Positions 1 to 7,207 of a stretch of 9,610 nucleotides of DNA are shown here, one piece after another; position 1 is the first letter of the stretch, and the number at the start of each line of letters is the position of its first letter. Both the position numbers and the translations under genes were made by a program. Source of the DNA: Anaerolineaceae bacterium (GTDB lineage Bacteria; Planctomycetota; Phycisphaerae; FEN-1346; JAACEH01); contig JAACEH010000034.1 in assembly GCA_011682595.1 (NCBI GenBank), forward strand, positions 1 through 9,610. Reading direction: 5' to 3'. The notes beneath the pieces were generated by a model. It was not told the DNA's origin and made no database searches. It saw only the letters and a program-made list of their open reading frames with translations.

Positions 1-45
1 CAATCTTGACGTACACCCCCATGGGGAGCGAAGGGCAGAAAAGGG

Positions 46-73
46 TTGACTTGCCCGGCCGCCCAGATAGACT
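46..73 (+). promoter_or_regulatory. Possible sigma-70 promoter for the Trm112-like gene and operon
   Basis: TTGACT at 46-51 matches the -35 consensus in five of six positions. TAGACT at 68-73 matches the -10 consensus in four of six, with a 16-base spacer. It would give a leader of about 40 bases before the GTG at 120. It is the best promoter-like pair in the first 119 bases, which otherwise show no gene that I can support. The -10 is weak and the true operon start could lie upstream of the window. Confidence 0.35.
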
Positions 74-119
74 CTGGATTCCAGGACCGGGTGATCTATT
101 CTCATGAAGGGCGACTGAC

Positions 120-284
120 GTGTTGGATCCGGAGTTTCTGAAACGCCTGGCTTGCCCGCAATGCAAGATCCTGTTGGCTCAGGACGACGACAAGCTGTTG
201 TGCCGGCAGTGCGGACGCAGGTTCCCTGTTCGCGACGGGGTGCCGGTGCTCCTGATCGATGAAGCCGAAACGCCCCCCGAGTGA
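120..284 (+). CDS. Trm112-like (UPF0434 family) zinc-ribbon small protein
   Basis: A 54-residue protein starting MLDPEFLKRLACPQC. The pattern is typical of the bacterial Trm112/YcaR (UPF0434) family: a short N-terminal helix, C12-x2-C15, a short hairpin, C28-x2-C31, then the FPVRDGVPVLL segment that ends these proteins. The four cysteines should bind one zinc. Eukaryotic and archaeal Trm112 activates several methyltransferases; the bacterial partners are poorly defined, so the role here is inferred. GTG at 120 is chosen because GAAGG at 106-110 lies nine bases upstream and because family members commonly begin with M-L-D-P; TTG at 123 is the alternative. The length is normal for the family. 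The stop is 93 bases before the start of the metallophosphoesterase gene, so co-transcription is plausible but not shown. Confidence 0.85.
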   Translation: MLDPEFLKRLACPQCKILLAQDDDKLLCRQCGRRFPVRDGVPVLLIDEAETPPE

Positions 285-366
285 TCTTGCGGCAACTGGG
301 CGGAACTCGTCGCGGGACGACGCTGAAGCTGATCGGCGGTCGTTCCTTTTTTGTCATTCCCACTGC

Positions 367-370
367 GGAG
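367..370 (+). promoter_or_regulatory. Shine-Dalgarno deciding the metallophosphoesterase start
   Basis: GGAG lies seven bases before TTG at 378. The longer in-frame TTG at 351 follows a T-rich stretch without a ribosome binding site, and the TTG at 372 is only one base from the GGAG. This selects 378 as the start. Confidence 0.6.
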
Positions 371-377
371 ATTGTGG

Positions 378-1124
378 TTGGTTGCCCTTATCAGTGACAT
401 CCACGCCAACGCCGTCGCTCTGGAGGCTGTCCTGGCCGACATCGAGAGCCAGGACGCCGAGGCCGTTTACTGCCTGGGCGACATCCTGGGTTACGGTCCG
501 CATCCGGGCCGCTGCCTGGACCTGGCCCGGGATTTCGACTTCTGCCTGATGGGCAACCACGACCAGGCCGTGCTGCTGGAGCCGGGGGGCTTTAACACCG
601 CCGCCGAGCGGGCTGTCTTCTGGACTCGCCGGCGGCTGGACAGCGAATCGGACGCCCACCTGAAACAGCAGCGCTGGGAGTTCCTGGCCGGTCTCGGCGT
701 GCACCGCTTCGAGCGCAACATCCTCTTCGTGCACGGGTCGCCCCGGCGGCCGCTGCACGAGTATATTTTTCCCGACGATCCCCAGGTCAACATGGAGAAG
801 ATGGCCACCATCTTCGATCGCATTCCGTCGGTCTGCTTTGTCGGCCACACGCACATGCCGGGAGTTTTCACCGAGGACTACCGTTTCCTGACGCCGGGTG
901 ACCTCAACGACTCCTACGAATTCGGCGACCGCAAGGCGGTCATCAACATCGGCAGCATCGGCCAGCCGCGAGACCGCGACCCGCGGGCCTGCTACCTGCT
1001 GCTGGACGGCAACCGGGTCACCTGGCGGCGAGTCCAGTACGACGTGCAGGCCACGGTCCGGGCCATTCTCGAGACCCCGGGCCTGGCCAATTTCAACGCC
1101 CAGCGACTGCGCGACGGGCGGTAA
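378..1124 (+). CDS. Calcineurin-like metallophosphoesterase family protein
   Basis: A 248-residue cytosolic metallophosphoesterase. All dinuclear-metal motifs are present in order: S-D7-I-H9-A-N at the extreme N-terminus, G34-D35-x2-GYGPHP, G59-N60-H61-D62, V118-H119-G120-S-P-R and G156-H157-T-H159. The GYGP-x-P signature and the length match the widespread bacterial YfcE-like/'metallophosphatase family' proteins, whose members act as phosphodiesterases or phosphatases. The physiological substrate cannot be read from the sequence. The TTG start at 378 places the DIHAN motif at residues 7-11, as in relatives, and has a GGAG seven bases upstream. The gene ends 31 bases before yidC, so it probably shares a transcript with yidC and mnmE. 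No signal peptide or membrane segment is visible. The family call is secure; the exact function is open. Confidence 0.9.
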   Translation: MVALISDIHANAVALEAVLADIESQDAEAVYCLGDILGYGPHPGRCLDLARDFDFCLMGNHDQAVLLEPGGFNTAAERAVFWTRRRLDSESDAHLKQQRWEFLAGLGVHRFERNILFVHGSPRRPLHEYIFPDDPQVNMEKMATIFDRIPSVCFVGHTHMPGVFTEDYRFLTPGDLNDSYEFGDRKAVINIGSIGQPRDRDPRACYLLLDGNRVTWRRVQYDVQATVRAILETPGLANFNAQRLRDGR

Positions 1125-1143
1125 TCGGACAGTCAGAAGCGAG

Positions 1144-1149
1144 AAGGAG
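1144..1149 (+). promoter_or_regulatory. Shine-Dalgarno of yidC
   Basis: A perfect AAGGAG lies six bases before TTG 1156. It fixes the yidC start, because the reading frame is open far upstream (to 898) inside the preceding gene, where that extension is only a shadow. Confidence 0.75.
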
Positions 1150-1155
1150 TCATCG

Positions 1156-3228
1156 TTGGACAAAAAGGACACGATGTTGCGGATGATCGTGTTTGCCGTG
1201 CTGGCCATGATCATCATGCTCGGCTGGCAGAAGTACTTTGCGCCCAAGCCGGAGTTGCCTCAGCCGAAGCCGGCGCCCACTGAGCCGGCTTGGCCTGGGG
1301 CAGGGTCTACCGATGTGAGCGGTCAGCCCTCAGCCACAACTCAGCCACCGGTCTCCGGCGCCGCGGCGACGGTCAGTTTCCAGGTACTCGGCACGCCCCC
1401 GCCGGACGCGGCGGCCCGCCGGCCGGTGAAGATCGGCGATACGACCTATCGCGGCCGCTATGCCATGGCCGTGTGGATTACTCCGCAGGGAGCGGCCATC
1501 CGCCGCCTGGAACTGAGCGATTACTTCGCCTCGGTCGACGATCGCGACAAGGACTTCGCCCAGCGGCAGAGGTTTCAACTCGTGCGGCCGGACAAGGGCG
1601 CAGCTTCGTTTCGCCTGGTGCGGCTCGATCTGGCCTACCGCGGCAGCGACCGCCGGGATTCTATCGCCGGCGAACTGGCCGATGCCTGGTGGACGCAGGT
1701 CGAGCCCAGGAAAGAGTCCGAAGCCCGGTTCAAACTCGACATCAACCGCGACGGCGAGAAGTTTCTGACTCTCTACCGCACCTATCGTCTCGGCCGGCGC
1801 ACGATGACCGCCGGCCAGCCGTTCGGCGACGGGAGCGAGTACACGGCCGAAATGATCTTCGAGTTCGAGGACCACACCGGAACGCTGGCCGCTGTGGCCC
1901 TGACCATGCGCGGGCCCGAGGGCCTGGTCCGGGAGGACGCCCGCACCGAGGGCCGCATGGTCATCGGCGGCTTCGTTTCCAAGGACCTCGAGGTCGAGTT
2001 GAAAACGGCCAAGGATGCAGCCAGCGACGATGATGAGAAGCGCAGATTTTCCGGCGGCCTGGACTGGGCAGGGGCGGTCGACAAGTATTTCGCCCTGATA
2101 GTGTCGTCGGACCCGAACAATCCGTTGTCCCCCCGTTTCGATCAGGCGACCTCCTACGCATACGAGATTCCCGAGGGCAAGAAGAAACCCACCAAGCTGG
2201 CGGGCATCGAGGTCCGCAGCAACCTGCTGAGATTCGACCAGGCCGGCGGCAAGGCCACAGCCGTCTACATGGTGCTGGGTGGCCCGAAAGACAGTCACCT
2301 GCTGTCGAAACCATTGCTTCGTGATCGCGGCCTCCTGGGGGTGATCTCGTATTCGGGCCGCTGCTTTTTCAACATTCCGGGCGTCAGTCACATCGCCAAG
2401 GGCATGGTCTGGGCCATCGACGAAATCTCCGGGGTCGTCGGCAACAAAGGGCTGGCCGTGATTATCCTGGTGCTCATCGTGCGGCTGCTCATGTTGCCGG
2501 TCACCCGCTACAGCCAACTGTCCATGCTCAGGATGCAGGAACTGGCCCCCGAAATCGCCAAGCTCAAGGAGCAGTTCAAGGACGATCAGAAACGGGTCCA
2601 GGTGGAGACCATGAAGCTGTACCGCGAGCATGGGGCCAACCCCATGCTGGGCTGCGCGCCGATGGCCCTGCAGATGCCGATCTGGATTGCCCTCTACACC
2701 GGAATCAGAGTGGCCATCAGCCTCCGCCACGCGCCGTTTGTGCTGTGGATTCAGGACCTCTCGCTGCCCGATCGTATGCTGACCTTCGCCCCGGTCGGCA
2801 CCCCCATCATCTCCTACATCGGCAACTGGGCCAACTGGCAACTGAACGTGTTGCCGCTGCTGATGATCGTGGCCATGTTCCTGCAGATGCGCCTTCAGCC
2901 GCAATCATCCGCCGGGAGCACCGAGATGGCCCGCCAGCAGAAGATGATGAAGTTCATGATGCCGGCCATGCTGCTGTTCTTCCTCTACTCGGCCCCCAGC
3001 GCCTTGAACCTCTACATCCTGACCAGCTCGGTCTACGGCTTCTGCGAGAGCAAGTACATTCGCTGGCATCATGCCCAGCTCAAGCTGCGGCCGCCCAAGC
3101 CTCGCAAGGAAAAGAAAAAGGGTATGATCGGCCGCTGGCTCGAGTCGCAGATGTCCGAAGTCGAGCGACTTCAGAAGAGCGCCAAGAAGAGCGAGAACCC
3201 CTTCGAGAAAAAGAAAAAGAAGAAGTAA
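1156..3228 (+). CDS. yidC: Membrane protein insertase YidC
   Basis: YidC/Oxa1/Alb3 insertase, 690 residues. It inserts inner-membrane proteins alone or with SecYEG. An N-terminal membrane anchor (about 8-25) is followed by a Pro-rich linker (about 30-50). A long extracytoplasmic domain (about 65-400) follows; its end reads VDKYF, then repeated beta-rich segments. The conserved core begins near residue 415: a membrane segment with VRLLMLPVT, whose R443 is the candidate for the conserved groove arginine, then a coiled cytoplasmic hairpin (MQELAPEIAKLKEQFKDD). The P-M-ALQMPIWIALY signature lies at 502-514, and further membrane segments lie near 566-579 and 599-630. The C-terminus is strongly basic and ends in seven lysines, which suits ribosome binding. 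At 690 residues it is clearly longer than the E. coli protein (548), mostly in the extracytoplasmic domain. The TTG start is fixed by a perfect AAGGAG. mnmE follows 36 bases later, a conserved neighbourhood. Confidence 0.96.
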   Translation: MDKKDTMLRMIVFAVLAMIIMLGWQKYFAPKPELPQPKPAPTEPAWPGAGSTDVSGQPSATTQPPVSGAAATVSFQVLGTPPPDAAARRPVKIGDTTYRGRYAMAVWITPQGAAIRRLELSDYFASVDDRDKDFAQRQRFQLVRPDKGAASFRLVRLDLAYRGSDRRDSIAGELADAWWTQVEPRKESEARFKLDINRDGEKFLTLYRTYRLGRRTMTAGQPFGDGSEYTAEMIFEFEDHTGTLAAVALTMRGPEGLVREDARTEGRMVIGGFVSKDLEVELKTAKDAASDDDEKRRFSGGLDWAGAVDKYFALIVSSDPNNPLSPRFDQATSYAYEIPEGKKKPTKLAGIEVRSNLLRFDQAGGKATAVYMVLGGPKDSHLLSKPLLRDRGLLGVISYSGRCFFNIPGVSHIAKGMVWAIDEISGVVGNKGLAVIILVLIVRLLMLPVTRYSQLSMLRMQELAPEIAKLKEQFKDDQKRVQVETMKLYREHGANPMLGCAPMALQMPIWIALYTGIRVAISLRHAPFVLWIQDLSLPDRMLTFAPVGTPIISYIGNWANWQLNVLPLLMIVAMFLQMRLQPQSSAGSTEMARQQKMMKFMMPAMLLFFLYSAPSALNLYILTSSVYGFCESKYIRWHHAQLKLRPPKPRKEKKKGMIGRWLESQMSEVERLQKSAKKSENPFEKKKKKK

Positions 3229-3264
3229 GCCGGCCGGCGGCAAAAGCGGGCGTCGGGATCGACC

Positions 3265-4731
3265 ATGAACCTTGTCCAGGACACGATCGTCGCCGTCAGC
3301 AGTCCGCTGGGCAGTTCGCCGCGGGCCATCGTCCGCCTGAGCGGACCCCAAGCCCTTGAAATTGTCCTCCGCCTTTTCAGGCCCGACCTTCCCATTGCGC
3401 CCGAGGAGAGTTATTGCAGCCGCGGCGGCACGATATCGCTGGAGTGTGCGCCGTTGCGGGCGGAGCTTCGTGCGACGCTGTTTCTGATGCGCGGTCCGCG
3501 CAGCTACACGCGCCAGGACGTCGTGGAACTGCACTTTCCGGGTAATCCGGCCCTGAGCGAAGAGGTGCTTTCGCTGGCCTGCCGCCAGGGGGCCAGGGCG
3601 GCCGACCCCGGCGAGTTCACGGCCCGGGCCTTCGTTTCCGGGCGGCTCGACCTGGCCCAGGCCGAGGCCGTCATGGCCGTCGTCAACGCCGGGGGCGAGC
3701 GCTCGCTGGCCGCCGCCCAGCGGCTGCTGGCCGGCCGCCTGTCGGGCCGGGTCAACAGCCTGGTCGACCGGCTTCGCCGGCTGCTGGCCCGAGTGGAACT
3801 GGCCATCGACTTCTCGGATCAGCCGGTGCCGATCATCACCGCCGCCGAGGCAGCCGAAGCCGCCGGGGCTTTGCGCGACGACGTGGTCCGCCTGTCGCGG
3901 CGATCGCGGGACCTGGCCCACCTGGACGGCGATCTGCGGGTCGCCCTGGTCGGCCGCCCGAACGTCGGCAAGTCGAGCCTCTTCAATCGCCTGGCCGGAG
4001 CCGACCGGGCCATGGTCACCGCGGTGGCCGGAACGACGCGCGACGAACTTCGCGAGACCTTCACCATCGGCGACTCGCGATTCGTCCTCTCCGACACCGC
4101 CGGCCTGGCCGACGCGGTGGCCGACATCGACCTCGCCGGCCGGGGCGCCGAACAGTTGCACGAGGCGGCCCGGAGGCGGACGATGATGGCCCTGGCCCAG
4201 GCTGAACTGGTGCTGGTCGTGGTCGAGGCCGGGCGCTTGGTGGCCGAGGCCGAGGTGCGACAGGACGTGGGCCGCTTGCTGGCCACCCTGGCCGCCCCGG
4301 CCATCCTGGTGGCCAACAAGTGCGACCTGCCCACGGCCGATTCCGACGAGCCGACGGCCGAGGTCGCCCGCCGCGTCGCAAGGGAAGTGGCTCACGACGT
4401 GCGGGTCGTCGCCGTCTCGGCCCTGACGGGCCAGGGGCTCGATGCGCTGAGGGCGGCCATTGCCGAGACGCTGCACCTGGGCCTGCTCGACCGCGGATCG
4501 GAGGGGCCGGTTGTTGCGGCCCGCCATCGCCGGCGGCTGGAGACTTCAGCCGATGCGCTGGAACGTGCGGCGGAGCTTTGTGCCGTCGAGGGCGGGGGGG
4601 ACGCCTTCGGCGAGGAGTTGCTGGCCCTGGAACTGCGGGAGGCCATCGATTCGTTGGCCCGGATCACCGGCCGCGGAAGTCCCGAGGACGTGCTCAATGA
4701 AATCTTCGCCGGCTTCTGCATCGGAAAGTAG
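3265..4731 (+). CDS. mnmE: tRNA uridine-5-carboxymethylaminomethyl(34) synthesis GTPase MnmE
   Basis: A 488-residue MnmE (TrmE), which together with MnmG modifies the wobble uridine of certain tRNAs. The N-terminal tetrahydrofolate-binding domain starts DTIVAVSSPLGSSPRAIVRLSG and contains PGEFTARAF at 115-123 and LDLAQAEAV. The G domain sits inside a helical domain: G1 GRPNVGKS 230-237 (with the K-loop Asn N233), G2 GTTRD 256-260, G3 DTAG 277-280, G4 NKCD 351-354 and G5 SAL 385-387. The C-terminus is FCIGK, with the invariant Cys at 485. The HGG triplet usual in the folate domain is replaced by P92-G93-N94. The length is slightly above the E. coli protein (454). ATG 3265 has only a weak upstream ribosome site, consistent with translation coupled to yidC. 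No mnmG is adjacent downstream; metK follows under its own promoter. Confidence 0.97.
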   Translation: MNLVQDTIVAVSSPLGSSPRAIVRLSGPQALEIVLRLFRPDLPIAPEESYCSRGGTISLECAPLRAELRATLFLMRGPRSYTRQDVVELHFPGNPALSEEVLSLACRQGARAADPGEFTARAFVSGRLDLAQAEAVMAVVNAGGERSLAAAQRLLAGRLSGRVNSLVDRLRRLLARVELAIDFSDQPVPIITAAEAAEAAGALRDDVVRLSRRSRDLAHLDGDLRVALVGRPNVGKSSLFNRLAGADRAMVTAVAGTTRDELRETFTIGDSRFVLSDTAGLADAVADIDLAGRGAEQLHEAARRRTMMALAQAELVLVVVEAGRLVAEAEVRQDVGRLLATLAAPAILVANKCDLPTADSDEPTAEVARRVAREVAHDVRVVAVSALTGQGLDALRAAIAETLHLGLLDRGSEGPVVAARHRRRLETSADALERAAELCAVEGGGDAFGEELLALELREAIDSLARITGRGSPEDVLNEIFAGFCIGK

Positions 4732-4769
4732 GGGGGCGGACACGTAGCTTGCCCGCCCGCCGTTTTGAC

Positions 4770-4797
4770 TTGAACGCAAACGGCGGCTGAGTATACT
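4770..4797 (+). promoter_or_regulatory. Sigma-70-like promoter of metK
   Basis: TTGAAC at 4770-4775, a 16-base spacer and TATACT at 4792-4797 (five of six -10 matches). A second -35-like TTGACT at 4765-4770 would leave a 21-base spacer, which is too long. The predicted start of transcription near 4804 leaves a leader of about 40 bases, too short for any known SAM riboswitch. Confidence 0.6.
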
Positions 4798-4844
4798 GAT
4801 GCTTCTTGACCGAACGAATACTCTTGTGAGATAAGGAGCTTGTC

Positions 4845-6089
4845 GTGACAAAGAAGGCTAGGAAGCCCAAGAGGAGCAAGACCAGAGCGAAGAAATCCGG
4901 GCGTTGCACCTGCGGCCCGGAAGCGGAGCACTATTACTTCACCAGCGAGTCGGTGACCATGGGCCACCCGGACAAGGTCTCGGACCGCATTTCGGATGCC
5001 ATCCTGGACGCCATGCTGGCCCAGGACAAGAACAGCCGCGTGGCCTGCGAGACAATGGTCACCACGGGCGTGGCCATCGTGGCCGGCGAGATTACGACCA
5101 AGGCCAGGGTCAACGTGCCGGACATCGTTCGCCAGGCGATCCGCGACATCGGCTACACCGATCCGGCCATGGGTTTCGACGCCGACGACTGTGCCGTGAT
5201 GGTCACCCTGGACAGCCAGAGCCCGGACATCAGCCAGGGCGTCACCGAAGGCCAGGGCCTGCACAAGGAGCAGGGGGCCGGCGACCAGGGCATCATGTTT
5301 GGCTATGCCTGCCGCGAGACCAAAGAGCTGATGCCCATGCCGATCGAGATGGCCCACAAGCTGGTGCAGAGGCTGGCCCAGGTGCGGCAGAAAAGAATAC
5401 TGCCCTGGGTCTGGCCCGACGGCAAGAGCCAGGTCACGGTCGAGTACTGTAACGGCAAGCCCCTGCGCGTGCACAACGTGGTCATCTCCACCCAGCACTC
5501 TCCGCAGGTCAAGTACGCGACGCTCCGCAAGGGCATCATCGAGAAGGTTATCAAGCCGGTCTTCCCCAAGGGCATGCTCGACAAGGATACCGTCTATCAC
5601 GTCAACCCCACGGGGCGGTTCGTGGTCGGCGGTCCGCACGGCGACTGCGGCCTGACCGGGCGCAAGATCATCGTCGATACCTATGGCGGCATGGGCCGCC
5701 ACGGCGGCGGGGCCTTCAGCGGCAAGGACCCCTCGAAGGTCGACCGGACGGCGACCTACATGGCCCGCCACATCGCCAAGAACATCGTGGCGGCGCACCT
5801 GGCCGACCGTTGCGAGTTGCAGCTCAGCTACGCGATCGGCGTGGCCGACCCGCTGAGTGTCAAGGTGGATTGCTACGGCACCGAGAAGGTTCCTGAGGTC
5901 AGGATTTGCGAGTTGATTCGCGAGCTGTTCCCTCTGAAGCCCAAGGAGATGATCGATTACTTGGACCTGAAGCGGCCGATCTTCACGGCCACCAGTTCCG
6001 GCGGTCACTTCGGCCGCAACGAAAAGAGCTTCACCTGGGAAAAGACCGACCAGGCCGCCAAACTCCGCAAGGCGGCGGGGTTGAAGTAG
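4845..6089 (+). CDS. metK: S-adenosylmethionine synthetase (methionine adenosyltransferase)
   Basis: A 414-residue MetK that makes S-adenosylmethionine from ATP and methionine in the cytosol. Family motifs run the whole length: [13 protein letters not shown] at 32-44 with the catalytic-site H41 and metal-binding D43, GAGDQG 144-149 (ATP site), [42 protein letters not shown] 287-301 and the C-terminal GHFGR and WEKTD. GTG 4845 follows a perfect AAGGAG (4833-4838) by six bases, so the start is well supported. Two oddities are visible. About 25 residues precede the usual N-terminus, with roughly twelve Lys/Arg in the first 20 and a C21-T-C23 pair. Residue 39 is Met where many homologues have Glu (SVSEGHPDK). 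The gene has its own promoter and an intrinsic terminator, so it looks like a single-gene transcript. Confidence 0.97.
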   Translation: MTKKARKPKRSKTRAKKSGRCTCGPEAEHYYFTSESVTMGHPDKVSDRISDAILDAMLAQDKNSRVACETMVTTGVAIVAGEITTKARVNVPDIVRQAIRDIGYTDPAMGFDADDCAVMVTLDSQSPDISQGVTEGQGLHKEQGAGDQGIMFGYACRETKELMPMPIEMAHKLVQRLAQVRQKRILPWVWPDGKSQVTVEYCNGKPLRVHNVVISTQHSPQVKYATLRKGIIEKVIKPVFPKGMLDKDTVYHVNPTGRFVVGGPHGDCGLTGRKIIVDTYGGMGRHGGGAFSGKDPSKVDRTATYMARHIAKNIVAAHLADRCELQLSYAIGVADPLSVKVDCYGTEKVPEVRICELIRELFPLKPKEMIDYLDLKRPIFTATSSGGHFGRNEKSFTWEKTDQAAKLRKAAGLK

Positions 6090-6152
6090 CCGATGTCGCC
6101 GGTATCGCCGGTGGGCGCGGAGCTGAGCGAAGGCACGATTGTCAAGAAACCA

Positions 6153-6189
6153 GCGGGCGTCCCGGGATGAGGGGCGTCCGCATTTTTTT
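6153..6189 (+). terminator. Rho-independent terminator after metK
   Basis: Left arm GCGGGCGTCCC (6153-6163), seven-base loop, right arm GGGGCGTCCGC (6171-6181). All 11 positions pair, two as G-U. An uninterrupted run of seven T (6183-6189) follows one base later. It lies 64 bases after the metK stop and separates metK transcription from rnc. Confidence 0.92.
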
Positions 6190-6247
6190 ACAAGGTCGCA
6201 ACCGGGCAGGGCGGCGCGGAATGTGCCGTGACATCGAAGCGGAATCA

Positions 6248-6276
6248 TTGACAAGCGGCTGAGACGATTTTAGAAT
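6248..6276 (+). promoter_or_regulatory. Strong sigma-70 promoter of rnc
   Basis: A perfect TTGACA (6248-6253), a 17-base spacer and TAGAAT (6271-6276, five of six). This is the best promoter in the window. Transcription should start near 6283, between the metK terminator and rnc. Confidence 0.8.
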
Positions 6277-6316
6277 AGCTGCAGGTTCTGTGGGCTTTGC
6301 GATAAGTGAGTTAGTG

Positions 6317-6336
6317 AAAGAAAGGAATCTTTCTTT
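6317..6336 (+). promoter_or_regulatory. AU-rich hairpin over the rnc ribosome site and start
   Basis: Perfect 8-base inverted repeat: AAAGAAAG at 6317-6324, loop GAAT at 6325-6328, CTTTCTTT at 6329-6336. The left arm and loop contain the AAAGGA Shine-Dalgarno (6321-6326), and the right arm holds the first two bases of TTG 6335. If it folds in the mRNA it would mask initiation at that codon. The stem is weak (six A-U and two G-C pairs) and shorter than a typical RNase III substrate. A regulatory role is inference. Confidence 0.4.
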
Positions 6337-7108
6337 GTCCGAAGCGCGTGAAGAGGCTGTTTCTTGCTGCCAGGAGTTGTTGAAGTACGAGTTCAAGGAC
6401 CGGGCCCTCCTGAAGAAGGCCCTGACCCACGCCAGTGTGGCCAACCATTACCTGGACAGCAACGAGCGGCTGGAGTTCCTGGGCGATGCCGTCCTGGGCA
6501 TGGTCGTCTGCGACGAACTGTTCCGCCGCTATCCCACCTTCACCGAGGGCGAGTTGACGCGCATCAAGAGCGTGGTCGTCAGCCGCCAGGCCTGCGCCTT
6601 CGTGGCCACCGAACTGGGCATCGAGGAGTTGCTTTTCCTGAGCAAGGGCATGGAGACCGACGGCGCCCTGCCGTCGAGCCTTTCGGCCTGCGCCCTGGAG
6701 AGCCTGATCGGGGCGGTCTACATCGACGGCGGTTTCGAGCCGGCTCGCGAGTTGATTCTGCGGCTGATGGAGCCGGAGATCGAGCGCGTCGCCCGCGGCG
6801 CACACGAGCGAAACTACAAGAGCATGATGCAGCAGCACGCCCAGCGGACGGTCGGTCAGGCGCCGCTTTACGAGCTGCTCGACGAGAAGGGGCCCGACCA
6901 TTCCAAGGCCTTCGAGATCGCGGTCATCGTCGACGGGCAACGGTACCCCAGCGCCTGGGGGCTGAGCAAGAAGGAAGCCGAACAGAAGGCCGCCAAACGA
7001 GCCCTCGAGTCGCTGGGCCAACTGAAGAGCGAGCCCGACGATCAGGACGAACTCCCCCTCATCGATCCCGCCGGCGAGGACCAGGCCGGCGAACTTTCCG
7101 ACGATTGA
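6335..7108 (+). CDS. rnc: Ribonuclease III
   Basis: Double-strand RNA endonuclease for rRNA and mRNA processing, 257 residues from TTG 6335. The RNase III domain holds the signature NERLEFLGDAVLG (43-55) with E44, E47 and D51, then E71 in TEGELTR and E122 in LESLIGAVYIDGG. The double-stranded RNA-binding domain spans about 160-228, ending SKKEAEQKAAKRALESL. An acidic tail (229-257) closes the protein. Odd point: residue 119 is Cys (TGC, 6689-6691), three before E122, where E. coli has the metal-binding D114. Start choice: the frame is open from GTG 6290 (272 residues), but the promoter predicts transcription from about 6283, leaving almost no leader. TTG 6335 has AAAGGA eight bases upstream and GTG 6314 is a weaker option. 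The family is certain; the start is about two to one for 6335. Confidence 0.93.
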   Translation: MSEAREEAVSCCQELLKYEFKDRALLKKALTHASVANHYLDSNERLEFLGDAVLGMVVCDELFRRYPTFTEGELTRIKSVVVSRQACAFVATELGIEELLFLSKGMETDGALPSSLSACALESLIGAVYIDGGFEPARELILRLMEPEIERVARGAHERNYKSMMQQHAQRTVGQAPLYELLDEKGPDHSKAFEIAVIVDGQRYPSAWGLSKKEAEQKAAKRALESLGQLKSEPDDQDELPLIDPAGEDQAGELSDD

Positions 7109-7123
7109 TTCCGAAAGGATTGG

Positions 7124-7202
7124 CCTTGGCGGCGCCGACCGCGTGCCTTGGGCGCCATGTCGTTTGACCGAGGAAATCCCCGAAATCGCCGAGTTGCCAA
7201 GG
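7124..7202. repeat. Inverted repeat between convergent rnc and acetyltransferase genes
   Basis: CCTTGGC at 7124-7130 and GCCAAGG at 7196-7202 are perfect complements. The next GGCG on the left can pair with CGCC (7187-7190) across a five-base bulge. The element fills most of the 99-base gap between two converging stops. It has no T tract on either strand, so it is not a standard intrinsic terminator. It could be a bidirectional stop or 3'-end stabilising fold, or chance in GC-rich DNA. Confidence 0.25.
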
Positions 7203-7207
7203 CGAGG

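Noticed and set aside
898..1155. Upstream in-frame extension of yidC to ATG 898
   Set aside because: It lies wholly inside the metallophosphoesterase gene, has no family similarity, and a perfect AAGGAG precedes TTG 1156.
4735..4766. Intrinsic terminator after mnmE
   Set aside because: Only a 5-bp GC stem (GGCGG/CCGCC) with a 17-base loop and four T; too weak, and other pairings compete. The T run also belongs to the metK promoter region.
4798..4844. SAM riboswitch in the metK leader
   Set aside because: The predicted leader is about 40 bases and shows no SAM-riboswitch-like junction or expression platform.
4392..6254. Long minus-strand open frame opposite metK and mnmE (620 codons)
   Set aside because: It mirrors two well-identified plus-strand genes, crosses the metK terminator and promoter, and has the low-complexity His/Gly/Arg-rich composition of GC-rich antisense shadows.
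6168..6262. Small plus-strand open frame between metK and rnc
   Set aside because: It overlaps the terminator hairpin and the rnc promoter and has no ribosome binding site.
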